Positions 51,783-60,135 of a stretch of DNA of 64,000 bases are shown here, in pieces. Made by a program: the position numbers and the translations under genes. Each line of letters starts with the position of its first letter. The stretch's first letter is position 1. The notes below the pieces were generated by a model. That model was not told where the DNA came from, ran no database searches, and saw only the letters and a program-made list of their open reading frames with translations. The stretch comes from Bradyrhizobium sp. Arg816 (lineage in GTDB: Bacteria > Pseudomonadota > Alphaproteobacteria > Rhizobiales > Xanthobacteraceae), in contig NZ_JAPRAQ010000006.1 in assembly GCF_029989365.1 (NCBI RefSeq), positions 248,001 to 312,000 on the forward strand, written 5' to 3'.

Positions 51783-51896
51783 ATGCGCTCGACCACCAGC
51801 AAAGAGAAGGCCAAAATCGTTGCCGGCGCCGTGACGGCCGTCGTCATGACGGCCATGCTCTTGGTGTTCGCGCTCGGCCTTTTGCTTCCGCATTAG
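51783..51896 (+). CDS. Possible small membrane protein, 37 residues
   Basis: MRSTTSKEKAKIVAGAVTAV followed by a hydrophobic helix to LGLLLPH: a basic start and one membrane span. The ribosome-binding site is weak, so expression is unproven. Convergent with the chemotaxis receptor gene. Confidence 0.4.
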   Translation: MRSTTSKEKAKIVAGAVTAVVMTAMLLVFALGLLLPH

Positions 51897-51934
51897 GCAC
51901 GGTGAGCGCGGCGGACGAGTGCCGCCGCGCAAAC

Positions 51935-53632
51935 TTACGCCGCGCGCACGGTCCGCAAGAATTTTCCGACCTCGTCCTTCAGCCGGTTGCTGTCGGTAGC
52001 CAGCATCTTGGCGGTCGAAAGCACCTGCGAGGACGCCGAGCCGGTCTCGGCCGCACCGCGCTGCACGTCCGTGATGTTGGTGGAGACCTGCTGGGTGCCG
52101 TGAGCGGCCTGCTGCACGTTGCGCGAGATCTCCTGGGTCGCCGCGCCCTGCTCCTCGACCGCCGCGGCAATGGTCGACGACACCTCCGACAGCCGCTCGA
52201 TCGTCGCGGAGATGTCGCGGATAGCGTTGACGGATTCCTGGGTCGCGGTCTGGATTCCGGAAATCTGCTGGCTGATCTCGCCGGTCGCCTTCGCCGTTTG
52301 CTCGGCCAGCGTCTTCACCTCGGAGGCGACGACCGCGAAGCCGCGGCCGGCCTCGCCGGCACGTGCCGCCTCGATCGTGGCGTTCAGCGCCAGCAGGTTG
52401 GTCTGGCCGGCAATGGTGTTGATCAGCTCGACGACATCGCCGATCCGCGTCGCCGCGATCGAGAGCTCGCTGACCCGCTCGGTCGTGGTGCGCGCCTGGG
52501 TGACGGCCTCGCCCGCCATCCGCGCGGACTCCTGCACCTGCCGGCTGATCTCGTTGACCGAGGACGACAGCTCCTCCGTGGCGGTCGCAACCGACTGCAC
52601 GTTGCCCGTGGCTTCACCCGAAGCGACAGCGACCACCGAGGTCAGCTCCTGCGCGCGGTGCGCGGTGGTGGCCAGCGTCGAGGACGACGCTTCGAGCTCG
52701 GTGGACGCCGAGCCCACCGTCTCGATGATCTCGCCGACCGCACGTTCGAAGCCGTCGGCCAGGTTGACCATGTCACGGCGGCGCTGCTCGGCGGCCTGCT
52801 TCTCGGTTTCGAGCTGCGCAGCCTTGAGGTGTTCGACCTCGAGCGCGTTGGTCTTGAACACTTCGACGGTCCTGGCCATGTCGCCGATTTCGTCGCTACG
52901 GTCCTTCTCGGGCACCTCGGTCTTGAGATCGTTGCGGGCGAGACCCTCCATGGCGAGCTTGAGGCGGGCGATCGGCCGGGACATCGCATTGAGGCCGATG
53001 AAGAGCGCGATCGCGATGCCGACGATCAGGCCACCGGCGCTGACCCCGATCACGGTCCAGCTCGCGGATCTGGCGTCGCGGTTGATGGCCTCCTTACGCT
53101 TGCTGACAGCCTGCGCGGTCTCGGTCACGAATTGAGCGATGCGTGCGAAGGCCGCATCCATCACCGGATCGCACTCCTTGTGGGCACGTTCGGCCGCCTT
53201 GGCATTCTCTTCCACGCTGCTTGCCTGTGCGCCGGCCTGAAGCACCGGATCACAGCTGGCGAACACAGCTTTCAACTGGTCCCCGATGCTCTTGATCTGG
53301 CTCGTACGCGACGGATCGTCCTGCTCCGCCGCCTCCAGGAATTGACGAATTTCGTTGCGGTTCTGGTTTGCCGTCTTGAGGCGGCCGGCATTGCCCGCCT
53401 CGGTCGTCTCGGTGAAGGTCGCGTAGAGCGCCGCATGATAGGTCTCGGCGCGGCGCTGGGCGCGCGTGAGGTTGAGAGCCGAGGATTGGGCGGCGGAGAG
53501 TTCGGCAAACCCGTCGACGGTCGCCGAAAGTTCGCGCGTGCTGAAGGCGGCGACGGCGACCATCGCGCATCCCATCACCGCCACGATCAGCGCGACCTTC
53601 CACACGATTTTCAGATTGTTCAAAAAGCTCAT
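51935..53632 (-). CDS. Methyl-accepting chemotaxis protein
   Basis: 565 residues. Two membrane helices (about 12-34 and 187-210) enclose a helical periplasmic sensor of about 150 residues (four-helix-bundle type), followed by HAMP (MSRPIARLKLAMEGLARNDL) and a signalling domain with the conserved tip INTIAGQTNLLALNATIEAARAGEAGRGFAVVASEVKTLAEQTA. ATG behind GAGGCGG. No CheA/CheW nearby; the ligand is unknown. Confidence 0.94.
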   Translation of the reverse strand: MSFLNNLKIVWKVALIVAVMGCAMVAVAAFSTRELSATVDGFAELSAAQSSALNLTRAQRRAETYHAALYATFTETTEAGNAGRLKTANQNRNEIRQFLEAAEQDDPSRTSQIKSIGDQLKAVFASCDPVLQAGAQASSVEENAKAAERAHKECDPVMDAAFARIAQFVTETAQAVSKRKEAINRDARSASWTVIGVSAGGLIVGIAIALFIGLNAMSRPIARLKLAMEGLARNDLKTEVPEKDRSDEIGDMARTVEVFKTNALEVEHLKAAQLETEKQAAEQRRRDMVNLADGFERAVGEIIETVGSASTELEASSSTLATTAHRAQELTSVVAVASGEATGNVQSVATATEELSSSVNEISRQVQESARMAGEAVTQARTTTERVSELSIAATRIGDVVELINTIAGQTNLLALNATIEAARAGEAGRGFAVVASEVKTLAEQTAKATGEISQQISGIQTATQESVNAIRDISATIERLSEVSSTIAAAVEEQGAATQEISRNVQQAAHGTQQVSTNITDVQRGAAETGSASSQVLSTAKMLATDSNRLKDEVGKFLRTVRAA

Positions 53633-53850
53633 CACAGCCGCCTCAATGCTTCTGCCGACGCATAATCCCAGCAACGGGCATTGGAACCGGCGGACGTTAA
53701 AATTTGATGCCAAATCCACCGAGTAGTCTTACGGAAAAATAACTATTCGAGGTGTCGACGTAAGCTTCGCGTAAGCTTCCGCCCGTTTCGAGGGCGCGAC
53801 CCGGACATGACCGGCCGGAACCGGTCGCCCGCGACAGCCGTTATCGGCCC

Positions 53851-54069
53851 ATGCGGATCAAGGAAGAAAACCGAAACATGTTTCTGCTGGCGACTGTGAC
53901 GCTGTGCTGTGTCGCTGTGGCCGGCACCGTTGCGCTGTTCGAGCTGGCACCAGGGCCGGCTCCGGCAACGCAGGTCGCCGAACGCGCGGCGATCGACGTT
54001 ACGGCTCCGACACCGGTCCGGGTGGTCGGGGCGCCGTTCGAGCCCAACATCAACCCGCGCGAGCGATAG
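53851..54069 (+). CDS. Small membrane-anchored hypothetical protein, 72 residues
   Basis: MRIKEENRNMFLLATVTLCC..., one membrane helix at about 10-32 followed by a short periplasmic tail with PFEPNINPRER. ATG at residue 10 (53878) with AGGAAG upstream could be the true start. Resembles small proteins seen in bradyrhizobia. Confidence 0.5.
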   Translation: MRIKEENRNMFLLATVTLCCVAVAGTVALFELAPGPAPATQVAERAAIDVTAPTPVRVVGAPFEPNINPRER

Positions 54070-54072
54070 CGC

Positions 54073-54237
54073 TCACGTCGGCGATGCCTCTGCGCCCGCC
54101 TCGGGTCGGTCTTGGGCCCGCGCCAATTCCTCCACGAACGCGATCACCTCCGCCCGCTTGTTGGGCGGCAGCGACAAGAACGCACGGACGAGCCTCAGGC
54201 CCTGCGCTTCGTCCGACTGGTCTAAATTGACGTCCAT
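54073..54237 (-). CDS. Small helical hypothetical protein, 54 residues
   Basis: MDVNLDQSDEAQGLRLVRAF..., then LPPNKRAEVIAFVEELARAQ. The helical segment resembles the C-terminal helix of XRE-type regulators but no DNA-binding domain is present. Start is uncertain; AGTGGGGA adjoins the ATG. Ends four bases from the preceding plus-strand gene. Confidence 0.5.
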   Translation of the reverse strand: MDVNLDQSDEAQGLRLVRAFLSLPPNKRAEVIAFVEELARAQDRPEAGAEASPT

Positions 54238-54339
54238 TCCCCACTGTCGGGCGGGCGGGAAAAATATGCAATCCCCAGCCGAACACCTTCTTGATTCGGC
54301 CGGCCAGCTTTGCTGGAATAGCTCCAGCAGAGGTGGACC

Positions 54340-54735
54340 ATGAAGTGGATCAGGGAGCGCGACGCACTGATCGCGCAGACATTGGCTTTCGTTCAATCGG
54401 TAACCGGCAAAAGGGATGACTTCCATCCGCCGGAGACACCGACGGCTGCACCGGACGTGCCGGAGGGGGCCACCGTCACGGTCGAGACCGTGGCGGTCGA
54501 GACCTTCACGGTCGAGATCAAGCCGCAGCAAGTCGTCCCGCACGCCCCGCCCGTCATGATCCCGCCAGCACGGACAAGCGGCGACTTCCGCTCCGAGATG
54601 CAGGCCCGCATCGCCAGTTTCCGCAAGCATCAGGAGCGATTCGAGCGCGAGCGGGAGGAGTATTGCGCGGCGACCCTGACCAGGCTCCGCGCGGCCATTC
54701 GTGACCCCTCTCTCCGCCCGCCAGCCGAAAACTAA
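54340..54735 (+). CDS. Conserved hypothetical protein, 131 residues
   Basis: Begins MKWIRERDALIAQTLAFVQSVTG, then a Pro/Val/Thr-rich middle of alternating VETVAVETF, and a basic helical end (RSEMQARIASFRKHQERFER). I recall similar short proteins in other bradyrhizobia. ATG follows AGAGGTGGACC. No function. Confidence 0.65.
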   Translation: MKWIRERDALIAQTLAFVQSVTGKRDDFHPPETPTAAPDVPEGATVTVETVAVETFTVEIKPQQVVPHAPPVMIPPARTSGDFRSEMQARIASFRKHQERFEREREEYCAATLTRLRAAIRDPSLRPPAEN

Positions 54736-54756
54736 GGCCGGCGGTCGATCAGCCAC

Positions 54757-54864
54757 CTACAGCCAGGACCAGACCAACCAGAGATTGGCCGCACAGGCGC
54801 TGAGCAATCCCAGCGTCAGTGGCAGCAGCATGTGCCCGCAGCAGGTCTTGAGGTCGGTCGTCAT
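54757..54864 (-). CDS. Possible 35-residue membrane peptide
   Basis: MTTDLKTCCGHMLLPLTLGL... with a single hydrophobic helix and C-terminal WLVWSWL. No strong ribosome-binding site. Reported as a candidate only. Confidence 0.3.
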   Translation of the reverse strand: MTTDLKTCCGHMLLPLTLGLLSACAANLWLVWSWL

Positions 54865-55030
54865 GGCGGAAAACATCCGCTGATTCCGGCAAATGAGTCC
54901 CAGGGATTCTTTTTTTTGGGATTCAGGACTCGTTAAAGACTCAGGGCCACCGCTCCGATCACGCCCCCGTGATCGCCCCGGAACCCCTTGCCCCGTGCAG
55001 CCGTTAACGCGCTTTCCGGGAGCGGGAAGA

Positions 55031-55285
55031 ATGCCCTACGCCCTGTTCTGCAACGACGCCCAGATCAGCAAGGCCTATCCCAGCGAGGCCGACGTCTGGC
55101 AGCTCGCGCAGCAAAGCGGTCTCGTCGTGGATGTCAGCACCGACGACGAGCGCCACGGACCGCGCCGGGTCCTGGACAACGACTACGAGATCAAGCCCTG
55201 CCGGGCCGCCCAAGGCGAGGACCCCGCCAGGAACAAGGCCGAGGCCGAGCAGCAGTCGAGGATGGAGCTTGAGCTGAATTCCTGA
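55031..55285 (+). CDS. Conserved hypothetical protein, 84 residues
   Basis: MPYALFCNDAQISKAYPSEADVWQLAQQSGLV..., polar, with DNDYEIKPC near the middle and an acidic C-terminus. ATG follows GGGAAG. Likely a soluble cytoplasmic protein. The upstream in-frame extension (from 54893) lacks protein-like sequence. No family recognised. Confidence 0.62.
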   Translation: MPYALFCNDAQISKAYPSEADVWQLAQQSGLVVDVSTDDERHGPRRVLDNDYEIKPCRAAQGEDPARNKAEAEQQSRMELELNS

Positions 55286-55338
55286 GGTTCGGCGGCAAGC
55301 CCAAGGTATCTGGACCCAGGGGTATCTCAGGAAGTCTC

Positions 55339-55581
55339 TCAGGGGGTCGCGGTCGCCAGCGAGGCCTGCTCGCCCGCCAGCACCACGCAGGCCTTGCGGC
55401 GGTGCAGGCCGCGGATCGCGCCTGTTACCTTCAGCACCTTGCCGGATGGGCAGGATGCGTCCTTGACGAAGGCCACCTCATAGGGTGCCAGCATCAGAGG
55501 CTCGGATTTGAGGATTGTCTGTGCAGCGCACGGCAGGGAGATGAAGCACGAGAGCACTACTGCCGACACCAAGATACGCAT
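55339..55581 (-). CDS. Exported small protein (DUF6719-like)
   Basis: 80 residues: signal peptide MRILVSAVVLSCFISLPCAAQ, then TILKSEPLMLAPYEVAFV, and paired cysteines (ASCPSGKVLKVTG and RKACVVL). The pattern TILKSEP...CP.G...VTG matches short bradyrhizobial periplasmic proteins I know as DUF6719. Function unknown. Confidence 0.65.
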   Translation of the reverse strand: MRILVSAVVLSCFISLPCAAQTILKSEPLMLAPYEVAFVKDASCPSGKVLKVTGAIRGLHRRKACVVLAGEQASLATATP

Positions 55582-55832
55582 GACCGTCGTCCCACCAGCC
55601 CGGTAATTCTCATATAACGCCTTCCGGAGCGCGAGTTCCGTAGGCGGCAAAAATTATTTTTGCTTTACGCCCGTCCCATGACGCGCGTGAGAACGTGCGC
55701 GCCAGCCCGTTTACTTGCAAATGACGCGCCAGATGGTTCACGCAAAGCAAACAACAGCTAGGCAAACAAGGACCCGGCAAACGAAAGGCCGGCGTGAGCC
55801 GGCCCTTGTCAGATCGTGGTCGCTGTCGGGCG

Positions 55833-56543
55833 TCAGTAGCGCGAGGCTGCCGGTCCGCCCCAGCCAAAGCGGTAATTCACACCGACCTTGACGGTATGCT
55901 CGTCCTCCCGGCCCCGAACGCCGACGACGTCGGCCGGACCGGAGGTGAAGGTCGTGCTGCCAAAGTTGTAGTACTGGTACTCGGCCTTGGCCGACCAGCT
56001 CGGTGCGAACATGTATTCGAGGCCGGCACCGACAGTATAGCCGTCCTTGTTATTGCCGGTGGCGGTGAAGGGCTGCGCCACGCCGGCGACGTTGACGCCG
56101 AGGCCGCCATTGCGCCAAGCGTAACCGCCCTTGGCATAGACCAGCGCCGGTCCCCAAGTGTAGCCGATGCGGCCGGTCACCGACCCGAGCTGGTCGGTGT
56201 TCGACGTCACCTGCGTCCCCAGCGGGAACGTGACACCGTTGTTGTTGGTCGGCAGCCAAGAATACTGGGCCTCGATACCCACCACCCAATTGGGCGCGAA
56301 CTGGTAGTCGAAGCCGCCCTGCACGCCGCCCAGGAAGCGGGCGTCGCTCGACTGGAAGCTGCTGTCACCGGCGAACGCACCGCCGACATGGCCGCCGATG
56401 TAGAAACCGGTCCAGTTGTAGATGACCTGCGGCGGCGTATAGACGGGCGCCTTGGTATAGGGGCGTTGCTGCATGTCGGCCGCGGCGGCCGGTGCGGCCA
56501 GCGCAAGCAGAGCGGCTGCTGCGCCCAGCAAAATCGTCTTCAT
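55833..56543 (-). CDS. Outer membrane beta-barrel protein (Omp25/31-like)
   Basis: 236 residues. Signal peptide ending APAAAAD, then YNWTGFYIGGHVGGAFAGDS, the canonical start of rhizobial Omp25/31-like porins. Eight predicted strands follow (GGFDYQFAPNWVVGIEAQYSWL, RIGYTWGPALVYAKGGYAW, KAEYQYYNFGS) and it ends VKVGVNYRFGWGG. Often multi-copy in bradyrhizobia. ATG 56543 is five bases from GGGGA; another ATG lies two codons upstream. Confidence 0.92.
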   Translation of the reverse strand: MKTILLGAAAALLALAAPAAAADMQQRPYTKAPVYTPPQVIYNWTGFYIGGHVGGAFAGDSSFQSSDARFLGGVQGGFDYQFAPNWVVGIEAQYSWLPTNNNGVTFPLGTQVTSNTDQLGSVTGRIGYTWGPALVYAKGGYAWRNGGLGVNVAGVAQPFTATGNNKDGYTVGAGLEYMFAPSWSAKAEYQYYNFGSTTFTSGPADVVGVRGREDEHTVKVGVNYRFGWGGPAASRY

Positions 56544-56549
56544 GATCAT

Positions 56550-56830
56550 CCCCGTTCTTTCAAATTCGACACTCAGGAAACAACGTGGCGTGAATTAGGT
56601 TGCTTCGCGGCGATGCCGGAACGTTGATCGTTCGTCACTGTGACGGAGTGGCAACAACGCGATTTTGTTCCGTCACACCTGCCTGCACCGACAGTTTTCG
56701 TCGTCTGCGCAAGGCGGGCTGTAACGATCTGTCGCAAGGCAAACCGGCCCCGTTCAAAGCTCGCCAAATTGTGATCCAGCGGCTCCGGCGGCCCCTGTCC
56801 TAGCACCTGCCGATGAAGGCGGGCTTTGCG
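56550..56830. other. Porin promoter region, no gene
   Basis: 281 bp upstream of the porin gene; the stretch 56625-56720 has repeated CGTCACTGTGAC-type words (GTCACTGTGAC at 56634-56644). No open frame with coding character. Confidence 0.4.
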
Positions 56831-57265
56831 CTACCGCGCCATCTTTTCCAGTTCCGGAAAGGGTGCGTAAACCGCACCGGCGCAGAGTTCGCCGGCGCGA
56901 TCGACGATGCGGTCGCCCCGCCCGTTGACGAAGACGGCGGCCCGTTCGCGCACGCCCTTGTAGCTGCCGTCGGTCTCGCGTGGCGTGAAGTGCAGGCAGG
57001 CGACGTAGAACTGCCGTCCGCCGATCTCGCGCAGCACCGGATCGGCCATGGCGGCCTCGCGCACGCCGACGGGATTGTTGAGGTAAGCGCGCATCAAGGC
57101 CAGCGTGTCACTGCGAAAATTGTCGGGAAACGGCTGCGGCCCTCCCGCCTGGGTCCCCTCCATCAGGGATGGGCGATCACCGTCGCTGCCGAAACATGCC
57201 GCGAGCGCCAGCGGCAAGACCAGAACCAACGCCAGGATCACCGCACGCTTCGCCAATCGCCCCAC
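56831..57265 (-). CDS. Lipoprotein, hypothetical, 144 residues
   Basis: GTG start at 57265 gives a lipoprotein signal (LALVLVLPLALAACFG). The mature part has QPFPDNFRSDTLALMRAYLNNPVGVREA, YVACLHFTPRETDGSYKG and a C-terminal RAGELCAGAVYAPFPELEKMAR with conserved cysteines. Found commonly in Bradyrhizobium as a conserved hypothetical lipoprotein; no function known to me. A longer N-terminus is possible but would bury the signal peptide. Confidence 0.7.
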   Translation of the reverse strand: MGRLAKRAVILALVLVLPLALAACFGSDGDRPSLMEGTQAGGPQPFPDNFRSDTLALMRAYLNNPVGVREAAMADPVLREIGGRQFYVACLHFTPRETDGSYKGVRERAAVFVNGRGDRIVDRAGELCAGAVYAPFPELEKMAR

Positions 57266-57477
57266 AGGCCACGCTCTCCGCTCGATCAGACTCGGAGGAT
57301 GTTCTAGCTCCAAGGTTGCACGAAGGGAATTCGGTCCTGCTCGCAGGCTGCGCAAATAACGCACCGCCCCGCCGCCGGCGCCTGCGCTTTCGCGCTGACG
57401 CCGAGACGACGGGCCGGGCCTGAATTCCGCACGCGGCGGCGGGCAATGCCAGGGATGCCGCCGCGCCGGATCAGTCG

Positions 57478-57846
57478 TTAGCTGCGCTTGTCGACGGCCG
57501 CCGGCTTGGTCACGTCAGGCTGCGCCTTCAGCGACTTCTTGGCCGACAGATGCTTGTGGTGGTGGCGATGCGTGCGCACGGCCTTGTGCTCGTCGGGCGT
57601 GACCGCGGCATTGGCGTTCATCGCCTTCGACTTGGTATCCGCCTTGGCGTCCGCCTTGACGTTGGCGGCCTTCGTGTCGGCCTTGACGCCGGCCTCGGGT
57701 TTCGCGGCGGTGGTCGACACCTTGGTCTGGCTCTGGTCCGCCTTGATCACCGGCGCGGTCGTGGTGGTCTTGCCGGCTTCAGCGGCGAAGGCCGGGGCTG
57801 CGATTACGGAAGCGGCGAGCAAGGCTGCGGAAATGGTCTTCAACAT
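57478..57846 (-). CDS. Exported His-rich protein (BRANT type)
   Basis: 122 residues. Signal peptide MLKTISAALLAASVIAAPAFAA is followed by a Lys/Ala/Thr-rich repeat (KADTKAANVKADAKADTK) and a His cluster (RTHRHHHKHLSAKK). I recall proteins of this layout annotated as His-rich protein BRANT in bradyrhizobia. Possibly metal-binding; disordered. ATG behind AGGAGACC. Confidence 0.75.
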   Translation of the reverse strand: MLKTISAALLAASVIAAPAFAAEAGKTTTTAPVIKADQSQTKVSTTAAKPEAGVKADTKAANVKADAKADTKSKAMNANAAVTPDEHKAVRTHRHHHKHLSAKKSLKAQPDVTKPAAVDKRS

Positions 57847-58097
57847 GGTTGGTCTCCTCTTGGAAGGATCTTGAGGCGGCGCCCTCTCGCCTACTCTTCG
57901 ATCGTAGGTGGGAGCCTAGGCGGCGCGCGCTGAACCCAATCTGAAGCCCGTCGCAGGCTTCTGTTCATCTCGATGACAAGTTTGTCATCTGCGAAGGGGC
58001 GAATAGATCGTGCGAAGCGGGAATGTTTTTGCCCGATGGGTGTTCCGGTCTTTGGGCAATCGTGTAGGATCGCCACGTTCCATACGGGAGAAGATAG

Positions 58098-58640
58098 ATG
58101 CGCAAACTTTCCATGCTTCTGGTGCCGGGGCTTGTCTCGATGGCGTTGGCCGCCGGACCGATGCTGACCAGCGCCTACGCCGCGGGCAGCGATGAGCCCT
58201 CGCCGCCGCCGAAGTCGGACAGCTCGGCCAAGAAGGGGAAGAAGAAGAGCTCCTCCATCAGCGATCCCAAATTCCTCGCGGCCTATCGCACCGCCTACAC
58301 CACGATCTACGACGGTCACGACTACACGAGCGCGATCGACCAGCTGAAGTCGCTCAAGCGCGACGACGTCGCCGACGTCGCCAATCTGATCGGCTACTCC
58401 TATCGCAAGCTCGGCGACTACCAGTCGTCCAAGGCCTATTACGAGCTGGCGCTGAAGGACGATCCGAACCACGTCCGCACCTGGCAGTATTACGGCCTCT
58501 GGCAGCTCGAGCAGGGCAACCGCGAACAGGCGCAGTACCACCTGAACAAGATCGCCTCGCTCGCCGGCACCGACAGCTCCGAATATCGCTCGCTTGCCGC
58601 GGCGCTCGACAAGCCGACCGGCGCGACGCTCGTCTACTGA
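58098..58640 (+). CDS. Exported TPR protein, 180 residues
   Basis: Signal peptide ending TSAYAAG, a Ser/Lys linker, then about three tetratricopeptide repeats (YTTIYDGHDYTSAIDQLKSL, ANLIGYSYRKLGDYQSSKAYYELALKDDPNHV, YYGLWQLEQGNREQAQYHLNKI). Probable periplasmic scaffold. A strong terminator follows. ATG lies behind GGGAGAAGAT. Confidence 0.85.
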   Translation: MRKLSMLLVPGLVSMALAAGPMLTSAYAAGSDEPSPPPKSDSSAKKGKKKSSSISDPKFLAAYRTAYTTIYDGHDYTSAIDQLKSLKRDDVADVANLIGYSYRKLGDYQSSKAYYELALKDDPNHVRTWQYYGLWQLEQGNREQAQYHLNKIASLAGTDSSEYRSLAAALDKPTGATLVY

Positions 58641-58664
58641 GACATCGCGTCTTTGAACTGAGCG

Positions 58665-58694
58665 AACGGGCACAACCTCGGGGTTGTGCCCGTT
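58665..58694 (+). terminator. Intrinsic terminator of the TPR gene
   Basis: AACGGGCACAACC and GGTTGTGCCCGTT form a 13-bp stem with a four-base loop, 24 bases after the stop. The trailing tract (CCGCTTTCT) is short, so termination efficiency is uncertain. Confidence 0.7.
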
Positions 58695-58746
58695 CCGCTT
58701 TCTCGGTTAGCCTCGCGTACCGATCCCCCTCGCAAATTGGTGCGCA

Positions 58747-60135
58747 ATGGACACGTGGCTGCGATCCGCGATCGACTACATCGGCTCCTGGATCGAATTC
58801 CAACAGACGACATTCCAACAGCCCGGCGTCATCGTCGCATTCGCCCATCGCGGCGAGGTCGCGGCCGAACATGCGTTCGGCCTTGCCAATCTCGACACCG
58901 GCGAGAAACTCACCCCGCGCCACCGCTTCCGCATCGCCTCGCATTCGAAGAGCTTTACCTCCGCGGGCATCATGAAGCTGCGCGAGCAGCGCAAGCTCCG
59001 GCTCGATGACACGATCGGCCAATATGTCGGCGGCCTGCATCCAGGCGTCGCGGAAACGACGATTGCGCAGGTGCTCTCGCACAGCGCGGGGCTGACGCGC
59101 GATGGCGCCGATTCCGGGCAGTTCATCGACAACCGCCCCTATCTCAACGCCAGCGAGTTGCTCGCGGAATTGAAGCTGCCGACCGCGATCGAGCCGGGGA
59201 CACGCTTCAAATACTCCAACCACGGCTTTGGCCTGCTCGGCCTCGTCATCGAAGCCGTGTCGAAGGAGCCCTACTCCGCCTGGATCAAGCGCGAGATCAT
59301 CGAGCCCGCAGGCCTGCGCGAGACCGAACCGAATGCGCCGCTTCCCAAGGGCGCGCTGTTCGCGCGCGGTCATACGCGAAAGCTGCCGCTGGGCGAGCGA
59401 TGCGTGATCCCCGGCGATAATCCGGCCCATGCGATGGCATCGGCCGCGGGCTTCGTCGCTACGGCCGCCGACACGGCCCGCTTCTTCGCCCAGCTCGCGC
59501 CTAATGCAAGAAAGAGCGTGCTGTCGGTCGCGAGCCGCCGCGAGATGACGCGAAACCATTGGCGTGTCCCGCAGAGTTTCGAGGGCTATTACGGTCTCGG
59601 CGTCAACGCCGGCAAGACCGACGGCTGGGACTGGTTCGGCCATGGCGGCGGATTCCAGGGCTACATCTCCCGGACCTGCTCCATCCCCGCTTGCGAGCTC
59701 GCGATCAGCATCCTCAGCAACTCGATCGACGGCGCGGCGCCGTTCTGGATGGATGGCGCGATGCAGATCCTGCGTGTCTTCAAGACCCGCGGCGCGCCCG
59801 ATCGCCGCGTGCGCGACTGGACCGGCCGCTGGTGGACGATCTGGGGCGCGACCGATTTCGTGCCTGTGGGCAACCGTGTGCTGATCGCCAATCCGCAGTT
59901 CAACAACCCGTTCATGGATTCCGCCGAGATCGAGGTCACCGGCCGGGACACCGGCAAGCTCGCTTGGGCCGCGGGCTATTCGAGCCATGGCGAGCCGGTG
60001 CGCCGCGTCCGCGACAAGCGCGGCAAGGTCAGCGACATCTGGATCGCCGGCGCCAATATCAAGCCGGAGCGCGTCGTCGCGCGCGAAATCGCGCGGCGAT
60101 ATCCGCCGCGCAAGCGGCGGCCTACTCTCGGATAA
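58747..60135 (+). CDS. Serine hydrolase, beta-lactamase fold, with C-terminal domain
   Basis: 462 residues. Active-site S-x-x-K is SHSK (in RIASHSKSFTS), second motif YSNHGFG, third GHGGGFQGYIS. The C-terminal 130 residues (DWTGRWWTIWGATDFVPVG...) form a lipocalin-like domain typical of D-aminopeptidase/ClbP-like hydrolases. No signal peptide. Its 3' end overlaps the convergent S10 peptidase gene by 14 bases. Substrate unknown. Confidence 0.9.
   Translation: MDTWLRSAIDYIGSWIEFQQTTFQQPGVIVAFAHRGEVAAEHAFGLANLDTGEKLTPRHRFRIASHSKSFTSAGIMKLREQRKLRLDDTIGQYVGGLHPGVAETTIAQVLSHSAGLTRDGADSGQFIDNRPYLNASELLAELKLPTAIEPGTRFKYSNHGFGLLGLVIEAVSKEPYSAWIKREIIEPAGLRETEPNAPLPKGALFARGHTRKLPLGERCVIPGDNPAHAMASAAGFVATAADTARFFAQLAPNARKSVLSVASRREMTRNHWRVPQSFEGYYGLGVNAGKTDGWDWFGHGGGFQGYISRTCSIPACELAISILSNSIDGAAPFWMDGAMQILRVFKTRGAPDRRVRDWTGRWWTIWGATDFVPVGNRVLIANPQFNNPFMDSAEIEVTGRDTGKLAWAAGYSSHGEPVRRVRDKRGKVSDIWIAGANIKPERVVAREIARRYPPRKRRPTLG

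Noticed and set aside
51680..53665. 661-codon plus-strand frame opposite the chemotaxis receptor
   Set aside because: Antisense shadow; the receptor on the minus strand has full HAMP and signalling motifs.
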